A DNA stretch of 64,000 nt from Aeromicrobium sp. PE09-221 (GTDB lineage: Bacteria > Actinomycetota > Actinomycetes > Propionibacteriales > Nocardioidaceae). This document shows, piece by piece, positions 33,279-42,001 of this stretch (the first letter of the stretch is position 1; each line of letters starts with the position of its first letter). The notes under the pieces were generated by a model, which was given only the letters and a program-made list of their open reading frames with translations, ran no database searches and was not told where the DNA came from. Both the position numbers and the translations under genes were made by a program. The stretch lies in contig NZ_MIJB01000028.1 of assembly GCF_002174305.1 (NCBI RefSeq), positions 1 to 64,000 on the forward strand, in the 5' to 3' direction.

Positions 33279-33877
33279 CCATGGCGGAGGCCGAAGCCCA
33301 GACCGAGGAGGCTCGGAGCGACGAGGTTCAGGCCGAGGGCACGGCACCGCCGGAGGATCGTCCACCTCGTCGAGCGGCCGGAGGCTGGGCAGCCTGGCTG
33401 GGCATCGGGGTGGCCGTCGTGCTCGCTCTGTCCGGTGTGCTCGCCGCGTGGGCCGCCCTCAACGACGACACGATCGAGCGCGCCGAGACGCGCGACGCGG
33501 TGCTCGTGCGAGCCACCCAGCACATCGAGACACTCAATACGCTCGACTACCGGGAACTGGATGCCGGTCTGGAGGCGTGGACAGATGCCTCGACCGGCAC
33601 TCTGCGCGATCAGCTCGCCGGTGTCCCCGATGAGGAGAAGCAGATGCTCGCCGAACAGCAGATGATCTCCAGCGGAGAGGTCGTCGAGGCGGCGGTCACC
33701 GATCTGGATGACGACACCGCGACGGTCATCGCCGCCGTCGAGGTCACGGTCACCGATGACAGCGATCCCGATGCCGAGCCGACGGTCAAGCGCAACCGGT
33801 TCAGCGCCGAACTCCTCCACGAGGATGGCGACTGGAAGCTCGAGTCCCTGCAGCAGGTGTCGGTGAGTCTGTCATGA
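33275..33877 (+). CDS. Mce-associated membrane protein 1
   Basis: A 200-aa protein with an acidic, Pro-rich cytoplasmic N-terminus (about 40 residues), one membrane helix (about 42-64) and an extracytoplasmic NTF2/SnoaL-like domain with DAVLVRATQHIETLNTLDY. Mas proteins of this type follow mce operons in mycobacteria, where some stabilise the transporter. Start overlaps mceF by four bases and its stop overlaps the next gene by four bases. Confidence 0.88.
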   Translation: MTMAEAEAQTEEARSDEVQAEGTAPPEDRPPRRAAGGWAAWLGIGVAVVLALSGVLAAWAALNDDTIERAETRDAVLVRATQHIETLNTLDYRELDAGLEAWTDASTGTLRDQLAGVPDEEKQMLAEQQMISSGEVVEAAVTDLDDDTATVIAAVEVTVTDDSDPDAEPTVKRNRFSAELLHEDGDWKLESLQQVSVSLS

Positions 33878-34368
33878 AGGCGACGACGCGATGGATCGTG
33901 ATCGGCGTGCTCGTGGGCGTCGGACTCGCCGGCTGGGGCACCTCCTGGTACGTCTACCAGGACGCCGCCTCACAGAACGCGGCCCTCATCGAGACGGCGC
34001 CGACGGCCGAGGTGCAATCACAGGTCACCCAGGCGCTCACGCAGGTCCTGACCTATGACTACAACGATCCCGAGGCGACCGAGGAGGCCGCGCAGCGGCT
34101 GCTCGCCGGTGACGCCTATGAGGAGTACGAGACGCTGTACGCCGCGCTGGCCGAGCAGGCGCCGGATCAGCAGCTCACCCTCACCGCGCAGGTCCAGGCG
34201 GTCGGGGTGACCGAGCTGAGGGACGACCGGGCCGAGGTGCTGGTCTTCCTCGACCAGTCGAGTCGTCGTGAGGGTGACGAGGAGGCCTCGGTGTCCGCTG
34301 CACAGATCGCGGTCGGCGCTCAGCTGGACGGCGATGTCTGGACGATCACCGACCTGCGCGTCCTCTGA
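33874..34368 (+). CDS. Mce-associated membrane protein 2
   Basis: A 164-aa single-pass protein: N-terminal helix (about 7-28) followed by an extracytoplasmic domain similar in layout to the preceding gene (TQALTQVLTYDYNDPEAT, the QVLTYDY motif typical of Mas proteins). It is the tenth and last gene of the operon; no terminator directly follows but two palindromes lie 66-165 bases downstream. Confidence 0.88.
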   Translation: MKATTRWIVIGVLVGVGLAGWGTSWYVYQDAASQNAALIETAPTAEVQSQVTQALTQVLTYDYNDPEATEEAAQRLLAGDAYEEYETLYAALAEQAPDQQLTLTAQVQAVGVTELRDDRAEVLVFLDQSSRREGDEEASVSAAQIAVGAQLDGDVWTITDLRVL

Positions 34369-34433
34369 GCAACCGGCGATCGGGTGGCGAGAGCATCAGC
34401 TCAACGTCGTCGCGGCGGATGCGGACGGATGTT

Positions 34434-34533
34434 GATGCGTGAGGGTTGCTATGACGACCTGAACGCATCGAGTCCCGGGCGGGTCCGAACTGACGGTGAT
34501 GCGTTGTGGTCGCTATAGCAACCACAACGCATC
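34434..34533. repeat. Pair of related 36-bp palindromes between convergent genes
   Basis: Copy 1 is 34434-34469 (arms GATGCGT / ACGCATC). Copy 2 is 34498-34533 with a 16-bp arm (GATGCGTTGTGGTCGC), a TATA loop and one mismatch. Read on the minus strand copy 2 matches copy 1 at 27 of 36 positions by eye, so they look like diverged copies of one element. The right arm of copy 2 reaches the stop of the minus-strand gene; a bidirectional terminator role is likely. Confidence 0.75.
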
Positions 34534-35443
34534 ATCTTCGGTCCCCTGCGCCGCTCGACGATCCGAGGGCGGGTCTGTCCACGTGTGGGACCGGACAGCC
34601 GCTGGGGAAGGTGCCGAGCTGCTCGATGTCGTAGCCATCCGGATAGCTGCGGATCCAGCGAATGTCCTCGAGCTGCTTCGGCCGGCGCCGTGCCGGCGCC
34701 GCCCGCAGCAACCGTCCTCGGCTCCGCAGGGCGAGCGGGCCGAGCCGGTCGAGGAGGCGGGGCGGCGCCTGATACCGCAGGGAGCGCCGCAGCGGCTCGT
34801 CCATGAGAGAGCGGGCGAAGGCGTGCATGAGCCGGTCCGGCACCCAGGGGTAGAAGGTGGTCATCAGGTCGAGCGTGGCGTCGGCGACCCGTCGGGCCCC
34901 GGGATCGAAGGCGAAGTGCTCGGCCTCGTAGCTGTCCATCAACCGGGCGAAGGCGTCGTAGTCCTCGGGGATGTCGCGGATGCCCATGTGCCGGCCGAGC
35001 TCGGTGTAGTAGCGCACCGAGGCTCGCACCTCGTGCTCGGTGAGCGGGCGTTTGCCGAAACGCTCGATCCAGCGAGCCGGCACGACCACGAAGGTGCTCA
35101 GGACATAGCGCATCTCGTGATCGGGGATGTCGTACGCGCGATGCATCTGATTGATCCGGCGGATCGCCGCCCGGGCATCGGCATGCTCGAAGCCCTTCTC
35201 CCCGGGGGCCGCGAGCAGGAGTGTCGTGTCGTCGTAGCGCTTCTGCGTGTCGGCGGTGAACGCGCCCGTCTCGTCGAGCAGCCGGCCGATGCCGGGCACC
35301 GCGTACGTGCGGAACAGCGCGAAGCTCAACGCCATCAGCATGTCCCACGGGAACTCGTGCTGGGCGAGCACGGCGTAGATCCGCCGGTAATCGGTGTCCG
35401 GGTCGAGTTCCTCGGTGTGCCGGCGCCAGTGGTCGCGCTTCAT
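34532..35443 (-). CDS. Oxygenase MpaB family protein (DUF2236)
   Basis: A 303-aa protein of the DUF2236/MpaB family, related to latex-clearing protein oxygenases. The central helical domain contains FRTYAVPGIGRLLDETGAF, an INQMHRAYDIPDHEMRYVLS segment with His residues of the heme-binding type, and RPLTEHEVRASVRYYTELG. Substrates are unknown for most actinobacterial members. It is divergent from a TetR-type gene with a perfect palindrome between them, suggesting that regulator controls it. Confidence 0.82.
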   Translation of the reverse strand: MKRDHWRRHTEELDPDTDYRRIYAVLAQHEFPWDMLMALSFALFRTYAVPGIGRLLDETGAFTADTQKRYDDTTLLLAAPGEKGFEHADARAAIRRINQMHRAYDIPDHEMRYVLSTFVVVPARWIERFGKRPLTEHEVRASVRYYTELGRHMGIRDIPEDYDAFARLMDSYEAEHFAFDPGARRVADATLDLMTTFYPWVPDRLMHAFARSLMDEPLRRSLRYQAPPRLLDRLGPLALRSRGRLLRAAPARRRPKQLEDIRWIRSYPDGYDIEQLGTFPSGCPVPHVDRPALGSSSGAGDRR

Positions 35444-35452
35444 GACCCAAAA

Positions 35453-35470
35453 CTAGAGTGAGCGCTCTAG
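35453..35470. promoter_or_regulatory. Palindromic operator between mpaB-like and TetR genes
   Basis: CTAGAG-TGAGCG-CTCTAG is an 18-bp element with perfect 6-bp arms, ten bases upstream of the mpaB-like ATG and directly before the TetR gene. Size, symmetry and position fit a TetR-family operator controlling both directions. Confidence 0.7.
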
Positions 35471-35488
35471 ATGTGCAAGGGTGCTCTC

Positions 35489-36070
35489 GTGAGAGCCGTC
35501 GCCCAGCACCGAGCAGAGCAGTCGACCCAGGTCATGATCCGTGCCACCGCCGAGCTCATCGAGGCCGGCGGGCTGCGGGCGGTCACCGTCGCGGCGGTGG
35601 CCCGTCGGGCCGGGACCTCGAATGGTTCGCTGTACCACCGCTTCGGCGACCGTGAGGGTCTGCTCGTCGCACTTCAACGGGACACGCTCGACGGCCTGGA
35701 GGCCGAGGCGCTCGCCGTCATGGAGCTCGCCCGCGAACAGGAGCCGGAGGCGGCCATGCGCAGCGCGGTCCGCGGTGCCCTGCGGCTCTTCGGCCAGTAC
35801 CGCAGCGCGCTGCGGGCCTTCTTCGTGGAAGGACAGGAGATCGCCGCCTTCGAGGCACGTAACGCCGCATGCCTGCGCCTACTGTCCGAGTCGGCCGAGG
35901 GTCTCCTGATGGACCGGCTCGGTGTGTCCGCGACCGAGGCCGCGGCCGTCTACCGGGTGTTGTTCTCGGTCGGTGCGGCCCGGGCGCTGTTCACCGAGGA
36001 GCAGATGGGCAGCGAGCACGTCGGCGACGACGAGCTCGAGGCTGTGCTCGTGCGCCTGCTGCGTCGCTGA
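35489..36070 (+). CDS. TetR family transcriptional regulator
   Basis: A 193-aa regulator. The N-terminal helix-turn-helix (about residues 15-60) reads AVTVAAVARRAGTSNGSLYHRFGDREGLL, typical of TetR; the rest is the helical ligand-binding domain. GTG 35489 is chosen because AAGGG lies seven bases upstream; ATG 35471 would directly abut the operator and need leaderless translation. It probably represses itself and the divergent MpaB-like oxygenase through the palindrome at 35453-35470. The inducer is unknown. Confidence 0.88.
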   Translation: MRAVAQHRAEQSTQVMIRATAELIEAGGLRAVTVAAVARRAGTSNGSLYHRFGDREGLLVALQRDTLDGLEAEALAVMELAREQEPEAAMRSAVRGALRLFGQYRSALRAFFVEGQEIAAFEARNAACLRLLSESAEGLLMDRLGVSATEAAAVYRVLFSVGAARALFTEEQMGSEHVGDDELEAVLVRLLRR

Positions 36071-37414
36071 TCAGCGCTCGATGTCGACCTCGCGGGTCTC
36101 CTTGCCGATGAGCAGGGCCACGAAGGTCAGCACGGCCATCGAGGAGAGGTACACGCCGACCCAGAAGGGGCTGCCGTCGCCGAGCGTCCATAGCCATACG
36201 GCGATGAATGGAGCGACCGCTGCGCCGAGGATCGAACTCACGTTGTAGCTGATGCCCGAGCCGGTGTACCGCACATTCGTGGGAAACAGCTCCGGGAGCA
36301 ATGCGCCCATCGGACCGAAGGTGAGCCCCATCAGGGTGAAGCCCAGGACCAGCCACAGCATCACGAGCCCGCCGTCCAGCAGCGGCACCCATAGCAGCCC
36401 GAAGACCATGATCGCGGCCGTGACGACCAGCAGCGTGCGCCGGCGTCCGAAGCGATCGGCCATCGGCCCGGAGATCATCGTGAAGATGCCGAAGAACACG
36501 ACGCCTCCGATCATCATCAGCACGAAGGTGTTGTACGAGTAGCCCAGACCCGACAGCTCCGCGTCCTGGGGCGCGCGTCCGTAGCTGAGCGAGAAGGTCG
36601 TCATCAGATAGAACAGCACATAGGTCGCGAGCATGAAGAAGGTGCCGAGGACGAGCTCTCGTCCGTTCGAGCGCACGACCGAGGCGAGCGGCAGCCGCTG
36701 CACCTTGCCGGTCTCGACGGTCTTGGCGAAGGCCGAGCTCTCGACGAGCTTCAACCGGATGTACAGCCCGATGATCACCATCACGGCGCTGAAGAGGAAG
36801 GGGATGCGCCATCCCCACTCGAGGAATGTGTCCGAGGGCCTCGAGGGATCGTCCGAGGGCATGATGACGGCGATCAGCAGGAAGAGACCGTTGGCGAGGA
36901 TGAAGCCGAGCGGGGCACCCAGCTGCGGGAAGGTGCCATACCAGGCGCGTTTGCCCTGGGGTGCGTTCTCGGTCGCCACGAGCGCGGCACCGCTCCACTC
37001 GCCGCCGATCGCGAATCCCTGAGCGAGTCGCATGAGCACCAGCAGGAACGGTGCCAGCCAGCCCACCATCGCATAGGTCGGGAGCAGCCCGATGAGGAAG
37101 GTCGCGATACCCATCGTGAGCAGCGCCGCGACCAGCGTGACCTTGCGCCCGGATCGGTCACCGAGATGGCCGAAGAAGACCGCGCCGGCGGGGCGGGCGA
37201 CCATCGCCGCGCCGAACACCGCGAACGAGGACAGCAGCGCCACGGTGTCATCGCCCTCAGGGAAGAACAGGTGAGGAAATACGAGTACCGCGGCGGTCGC
37301 ATAGACGTAGAAGTCGTAGAACTCGATCGTCGTGCCCACGAGGCTCGCCATCAGCACGCGGGAGCGTGGGTTGGCGGGCGCCGGGGCGGTGGAAGCGGCA
37401 GGGGTCGACGGCAT
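36071..37414 (-). CDS. MHS-family MFS transporter (metabolite:H+ symporter)
   Basis: A 447-aa twelve-helix major facilitator of the MHS (KgtP/ShiA/ProP) subfamily. It shows TTIEFYDFYVYATAAVLVFP in helix 1, FFGHLGDRSGRK in loop 2-3 and FAIGGEWSGAALVATENAP with the conserved GGEW in helix 4-5. Members import dicarboxylates, shikimate or betaine; the substrate is not predictable. ATG 37414 gives the usual length and has GGAG eight bases upstream. Its stop is adjacent to the convergent TetR stop (36070/36071). Confidence 0.9.
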   Translation of the reverse strand: MPSTPAASTAPAPANPRSRVLMASLVGTTIEFYDFYVYATAAVLVFPHLFFPEGDDTVALLSSFAVFGAAMVARPAGAVFFGHLGDRSGRKVTLVAALLTMGIATFLIGLLPTYAMVGWLAPFLLVLMRLAQGFAIGGEWSGAALVATENAPQGKRAWYGTFPQLGAPLGFILANGLFLLIAVIMPSDDPSRPSDTFLEWGWRIPFLFSAVMVIIGLYIRLKLVESSAFAKTVETGKVQRLPLASVVRSNGRELVLGTFFMLATYVLFYLMTTFSLSYGRAPQDAELSGLGYSYNTFVLMMIGGVVFFGIFTMISGPMADRFGRRRTLLVVTAAIMVFGLLWVPLLDGGLVMLWLVLGFTLMGLTFGPMGALLPELFPTNVRYTGSGISYNVSSILGAAVAPFIAVWLWTLGDGSPFWVGVYLSSMAVLTFVALLIGKETREVDIER

Positions 37415-37544
37415 GGTGATGCTCCAGGGAGAGGTGGCGAACGCAGCGATGTTACGCCCATTCGATCCGAGCTCAGGGTGACGGGATGTTCGACGTGACC
37501 CGGCTCGCGTCGAGGCGGCGAGCGCCGAGCGTACAGTGATCTGA

Positions 37545-38321
37545 GTGACAGCTGTGCGACTCGACGGAGTGACCTTCATCCGCGCGGGCCGGGAGATCCT
37601 CCACGGCATCGACCTGACGGTGGAACGCGGTGAGCAGTGGGCGCTGCTGGGCTCGAACGGCGCCGGCAAGTCCACCCTGCTGTCGATCTGCTCGGCGACG
37701 ACCTTCCCGAGTCGCGGCACGGCCCGCATCCTGGATTCCCAGATGGGACGGGTCGATCTGCGGGAGCTGCGACGATCGATCGCGGTGGTCGACGCACGGC
37801 ATCCGCTCGGCTCGAATCTCTCGGTGCGCGACATCGTGCTGACGGGGGCGACCTCGACGATCGAGCGGATCCCGCGCTGGGAGCCGAGCCGGGAGGAGGC
37901 CGAACGTGCCGAGGCGCTGATGAAGCAGCTGGCCGTCGGTGACGACCCGACACAGCGTTGGCTCACGATGTCGCAGGGCGAACGGGGCCGGACGCTCATC
38001 GCGCGGGCGCTGATGACCGAGCCCGACCTCATGATCCTCGACGAGCCGTCGACCGGTCTCGATCTCGCGGCGCGTGAACGGATGATCGCCACCATCGATC
38101 AGCTCCCGGACACCGGTGTCACCACCGTCATGGTCACGCATCACTTCGAGGAGCTGCCGGTGCGCGTCAGTCACGCCGCGCTCATGAGCGCCGGTCGCCT
38201 CATGGCCGCCGGGCCCGTGGACGAGGTGCTGACCGATGCGCTGGTGAGCGAGGCCTATGAGCACCCGATCACGGTGGAGCGGGTAGGCGGTCGGTGGACC
38301 GCGCGAGCGCGTCTGCCGTGA
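37545..38321 (+). CDS. ABC transporter ATP-binding protein, stand-alone
   Basis: A 258-aa ATPase with Walker A GSNGAGKS (about 37-44), Walker B LMILDEPSTGLD and switch VTHHFEELP. The signature is MSQGERGRT, not the canonical LSGGQ, a variant seen in ModF/YlmA-type ATPases that occur without permeases. It starts with GTG 37545. The next gene, a TauE-type membrane protein, begins at its stop, but no ABC permease is present, so its partner or a non-transport role is undefined. Confidence 0.85.
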   Translation: MTAVRLDGVTFIRAGREILHGIDLTVERGEQWALLGSNGAGKSTLLSICSATTFPSRGTARILDSQMGRVDLRELRRSIAVVDARHPLGSNLSVRDIVLTGATSTIERIPRWEPSREEAERAEALMKQLAVGDDPTQRWLTMSQGERGRTLIARALMTEPDLMILDEPSTGLDLAARERMIATIDQLPDTGVTTVMVTHHFEELPVRVSHAALMSAGRLMAAGPVDEVLTDALVSEAYEHPITVERVGGRWTARARLP

Positions 38322-39103
38322 TGGACGACCCCAGTCTCTGGCTGCTGGCCTTCGTCGCCGCGGCGGCATTCCTGGCGGGCTGGACCGATGCCGTGGTGGG
38401 CGGTGGGGGCCTGGTGCAGCTGCCCGCTCTGATGATCGCCTTCCCGCATGCCGCGCCCGTGCAGTTGCTCGCGACCAACAAGCTCGGATCGATTGCCGGC
38501 ACCACGACCTCGAGCATCACCTATCTGCGCCGGGTGCGCCCCGACCCGCGGACCGCGCTGCCCCTCGCGATCGCCGCCTTCGCGGGAGCCCTCGGCGGGG
38601 CCTTCGTGGCCTCGTTCCTGCCGCGCGAGGCGTTCAACCCGATCATCCTCGTCGTGCTGGTGGTGGTGGGTGCCTACACCCTGGCGACTCCGAGGCTCGG
38701 GCTCGTCACCCGCGTCCGGTTCTCCGGCAGACGGCACTACGGAGCCGCGATGACGACCGGCATGCTCATCGGGTTCTACGACGGTGCGCTCGGCCCGGGC
38801 ACCGGGTCCTTCCTCGTATTCGCGCTCGTGGGGTGGCTGGGATACGGGTTCCTCGATGCGAGTGCGAAGGCGAAGCTCGCGAACTGGGCGACGAACTTCG
38901 CCTCATTGCTGGTCTTCGTGCCGCAGGGCGCCGTGATGTGGAAGATCGGCATCGTCCTGGCCGTCTTCAATGTGGCCGGTGGCTATCTCGGTGCCCGGAC
39001 GGCGGTGGCGAAGGGTGCCACGTTCATCAGGGGCGTGTTCGTGATCGTCGTGGGCGCCTTCATCCTCAAGATCGGCTGGGATGTCGTGCAGCAGCTGCTC
39101 TGA
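38321..39103 (+). CDS. TauE/SafE family sulfite/anion exporter
   Basis: A 260-aa membrane protein with eight predicted helices in two similar halves. Family features include GWTDAVVGGGGLVQLPALM in the first half and GFYDGALGPGTGSFLVFALV in the second. TauE/SafE proteins move sulfite, sulfoacetate or other small sulfur anions. ATG 38321 shares a base with the ATPase stop; a GTG one codon earlier is possible. Substrate uncertain. Confidence 0.9.
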   Translation: MDDPSLWLLAFVAAAAFLAGWTDAVVGGGGLVQLPALMIAFPHAAPVQLLATNKLGSIAGTTTSSITYLRRVRPDPRTALPLAIAAFAGALGGAFVASFLPREAFNPIILVVLVVVGAYTLATPRLGLVTRVRFSGRRHYGAAMTTGMLIGFYDGALGPGTGSFLVFALVGWLGYGFLDASAKAKLANWATNFASLLVFVPQGAVMWKIGIVLAVFNVAGGYLGARTAVAKGATFIRGVFVIVVGAFILKIGWDVVQQLL

Positions 39104-39113
39104 TCCGTCTGCC

Positions 39114-39314
39114 ATGCGTTCACAGGGCGCGATGGCGCGCCTCCTGGCGGTCGGCGGCCCGCTCGTGCGCTTCGACCTCCCGGTGATGGTGGCGGTGGTG
39201 CTGCTGCTCGCCCCGGTGTTCTGGTCGGGGCGGCGTATCTGGCGTGTCGAGGGAGGCGGACTCGCCGTCGCCTGTCTCGTATACCTCGGTGCTGTGCTCG
39301 TCATGCGGATCTGA
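39114..39314 (+). pseudogene. C-terminal remnant of a CaCA-family Ca2+/Na+ antiporter
   Basis: The 66-residue reading frame from ATG 39114 (MRSQGAMARLLAVGGPLV onward) matches only the end of CaCA-family calcium/sodium antiporters: LVRFDLPVMVAVVLLLAPVF, the WSGRRIWRVEGG turn and a last helix. Antiporters of this family are about 320-360 aa with ten helices; only the last two helices remain. The 5' part is missing, replaced by the TauE gene end, so it is read as a deletion remnant that happens to keep a start codon. Expression as a small membrane protein cannot be ruled out. Confidence 0.65.
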
Positions 39315-39340
39315 GCGCGGTCGGACGCTACGCTGCGCAC

Positions 39341-40498
39341 ATGGACTTCGCTTTGGACGAGATCGACGAGGAGATCGCCTCGCTGGCGCGCACCTTCGTC
39401 GGTCGCGAGATCGTGCCGCACATCCGCGAATGGGACCGCGCCGAGTCCGTCGACACCGCGATCATCGGGAGGCTCGGAGAGCTGGGCTTCCTCGGCCTCG
39501 GCATCGCCGAGGAGTACGGCGGCACCCCGAGCAGCTTCCAGGCCTATGCCGCCGTCATGGAGGAGCTGGGCCGCGGTGACAACTCGATCCGCGGCATCGT
39601 GTCGGTCAGCCTGGGACTGGTCGGCAAATCGATCGCCGCGCACGGCACCGAGGAGCAGAAGTCGCAATGGCTGCCCCGGTTGACCTCGGGGGAGGCGCTG
39701 GGATGCTTCGGCCTCACCGAACCGGACTCCGGCTCCGATCCCGGCTCGCTGCGCACCCGAGCGCGTCGCGATGGCGATGACTGGGTGCTCGAGGGCGAGA
39801 AGATGTTCATCACCAATGGCACCTGGGCCGCGGTCGCGCTCATCTTCGCCCGTACCAGCGATGAGGGAGGGCGTGGGGTCACCGCCTTCCTCGTGCCGAC
39901 CGATGCGCCCGGCTTCACGGCCCAGGCGATCGAGGGCAAGCTCGGGCTGCGGGGCCAGGCCACGGCGGCATTGAGCCTGGAGGGTGTGCGCGTTCCGGAC
40001 TCCGCGCGTGTCGGCGACCTCGGCCGCGGCCTGCCGATCGCGCTGGAAGCGCTCACCAAGGGCCGGATCTCCGTCGCGGCCAGCAGCGTGGGCGTCGCGC
40101 AGGCGGCGCTGGACGTCGCGTTAGGGTACGCCACAGAGCGCACGCAGTTCGGGGGTCCCATCGCCGCCAAACAGCTCGTACAGGAGCTGCTCGCCGATTC
40201 CGCCGTCGAAATCGACGCGGCCCGGCTGCTCACCCGCCGTGCGGCGTGGGGTGTCGACCAGGGCACGGCCCTGCGCGCGCTCACGCTCCATGTCTCGATG
40301 GCCAAGCTCGCGGCGAGCGAGACGGCCGTCGCGGTGACCAATCGCTGCCTCCAGGTCCTGGGCGGATACGGTTTCATCGACGAATTTCCCCTCGGCAAGT
40401 ACCTGCGGGATGCCCGCGTCCTCACGTTGTACGAGGGCACGAGCCAGATCCAGAAGCTGATCATCGGACGGGAGCTGACCGGTCTCAATGCCATGTGA
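39341..40498 (+). CDS. Acyl-CoA dehydrogenase
   Basis: A 385-aa FAD-dependent acyl-CoA dehydrogenase. Present are the middle-domain signature CFGLTEPDSGSDPGSLRT (about residues 123-140) and the C-terminal LQVLGGYGFIDEFPLGKYLRD with TLYEGTSQIQKLIIGRELTG (about 337-375), which contains the catalytic Glu of short/branched-chain types. It oxidises acyl-CoA to enoyl-CoA and passes electrons to ETF. Chain-length preference is unknown. The stop overlaps the purU start by 11 bases. Confidence 0.93.
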   Translation: MDFALDEIDEEIASLARTFVGREIVPHIREWDRAESVDTAIIGRLGELGFLGLGIAEEYGGTPSSFQAYAAVMEELGRGDNSIRGIVSVSLGLVGKSIAAHGTEEQKSQWLPRLTSGEALGCFGLTEPDSGSDPGSLRTRARRDGDDWVLEGEKMFITNGTWAAVALIFARTSDEGGRGVTAFLVPTDAPGFTAQAIEGKLGLRGQATAALSLEGVRVPDSARVGDLGRGLPIALEALTKGRISVAASSVGVAQAALDVALGYATERTQFGGPIAAKQLVQELLADSAVEIDAARLLTRRAAWGVDQGTALRALTLHVSMAKLAASETAVAVTNRCLQVLGGYGFIDEFPLGKYLRDARVLTLYEGTSQIQKLIIGRELTGLNAM

Positions 40499-41351
40499 CA
40501 CCACCAATGACTTCATCGTGACGTTGTCGTGCCCCGACCAGATCGGCATCGTCGCCACGATCTCCGGCGCCCTGGCGCAGCACGACTGCACGATCGTGGA
40601 GTCTCAGCAGTACGCCGATCCGGATACGCGACAGTTCTTCATGCGCGTGCGTTTCTCCTCCGCTGAGCCGCTCGCGGTCGACGACATGCGCGCGCGGCTG
40701 GCCGACGCTGTCGGCTCCTTCGAGATGACCTGGCAGCTGCACGACGCCACCCGGCCGATGCGGGTCGTGGTCATGGTCAGCAAGCAGGGGCATGTGCTCA
40801 ACCATCTACTGTTCCGGTATCGCACGGGACAGTTGCCGGTCGAGATCGTCGCGGTGGTCTCGAACCACACCACGTGGGAGAAAGAGGTGCGCTGGCATGG
40901 GATCGACTTCCACTACCTGCCGGTCACCGCCGACACCAAGCCGGATGCCGAGAGGCGCGTCCTCGCTCTGATGGACGAGATGGGTGCTGAAGCCCTCGTG
41001 CTGGCCCGTTACATGCAGATCCTGTCCGATGACATGTGCCGTGCCGTCCACGGACGAGCGATCAACATCCACCACTCGCTGCTGCCGAGCTTCAAGGGCG
41101 CACGGCCTTATGAGCAGGCCCATCGTCGCGGGGTCAAGGTCATCGGCGCGACGGCGCACTATGTCACTGCCGAGCTCGACGAGGGACCGATCATCGAACA
41201 GGACTTCCGCCGGGTCGATCACCGTTCGAGTGCGACCGAGCTCGCGGGTCTCGGCCAGGATCTCGAGGCGCGGGCCCTCGCGGGCGCCCTGCGCGCACAC
41301 GCCGAGCATCGCGTGGTGTTGAACGGTGTCAAGACCGTGGTCTTCGACTGA
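40488..41351 (+). CDS. purU: Formyltetrahydrofolate deformylase
   Basis: A 287-aa enzyme that hydrolyses 10-formyl-THF to THF and formate, supplying formate for PurT and balancing one-carbon pools. An N-terminal ACT domain (about residues 8-85; TLSCPDQIGIVATISGAL) precedes the formyltransferase-like domain with NIHHSLLPSFKGARPYEQA, which holds the catalytic Asn-His, and GATAHYVTAELDEGPII with the catalytic Asp. The start overlaps the acyl-CoA dehydrogenase gene, an unusual functional pairing that is probably incidental. Confidence 0.95.
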   Translation: MPCDTTNDFIVTLSCPDQIGIVATISGALAQHDCTIVESQQYADPDTRQFFMRVRFSSAEPLAVDDMRARLADAVGSFEMTWQLHDATRPMRVVVMVSKQGHVLNHLLFRYRTGQLPVEIVAVVSNHTTWEKEVRWHGIDFHYLPVTADTKPDAERRVLALMDEMGAEALVLARYMQILSDDMCRAVHGRAINIHHSLLPSFKGARPYEQAHRRGVKVIGATAHYVTAELDEGPIIEQDFRRVDHRSSATELAGLGQDLEARALAGALRAHAEHRVVLNGVKTVVFD

Positions 41352-41437
41352 TACCTGTCTGCAGCGGTAGCCGCTCTGTCACTGAGCCTGTGGATGGCCG
41401 GTGGACGTCGCTGTCATGTCCGAGGAGGAGACCTACG

Positions 41438-41989
41438 ATGACTGTTATGGCTGCTGTGAGTACCCACGGGGTCTGCCGCCGGGGCATTCGCTGACGCGCG
41501 AGGATCTGACGGCGATGCCCGATGACGGACATCGCTACGAGCTGCTGGATGGGGTCCTGGTCGTGAGCCCGCGCACCGCGTATCGCTCATCAGAACGCGG
41601 TGACGCAGCTGATCGTCCGGCTCGCCGCTGTCTGTCCCTCGTGGGTCAAGGTGCTGCCGGCGCCCGCCGACGTGGTGTTGTCCGAGGACACGGTGATCCA
41701 GCCGGATCTCCTCGTCGCGGCGAGCGCCGATTTCACCGAAGACCACCTGCCTGGGACCCCGCTGCTGGCGGTGGAGGTGCTGTCGTCGTCCACGCGGGGT
41801 ATCGACCTGCTGCTGAAGAAGGACCGATTGGAGCGGGTACTGGGTCGTCGATTCTCTGAGCCGTCGATCACCGCCTGGGAGCTGACCGACGACACCTACC
41901 GGCAGACGACCCGCGCCGTCGGCGACGAGACCTTCGAGGTCACCGAACCCGTATCGCTAGCCGTCGCCCCTGCGGAGCTGCTCGGCTGA
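41438..41989 (+). pseudogene. Uma2/DUF820-type endonuclease gene, multiply frameshifted
   Basis: A strong GAGGAG site precedes ATG 41438, whose frame (MTVMAAVSTHGV) is lost near 41468. The homology continues in another frame (PPGHSLTREDLTAMPDDGHR, YELLDGVLVVSP), returns to the first frame near 41580 (PRIAHQNAVTQLIVRLA to VLSEDTVIQPDLLVA), and near 41838-41857 a YWVVDS fragment appears in the third frame before EPSITAWEL resumes. At least three lesions break a protein of about 185 aa of the restriction-endonuclease-like Uma2 family. These proteins are abundant in actinobacteria and of uncertain function. Confidence 0.85.
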
Positions 41990-42001
41990 GCCCCGGCACG
42001 G

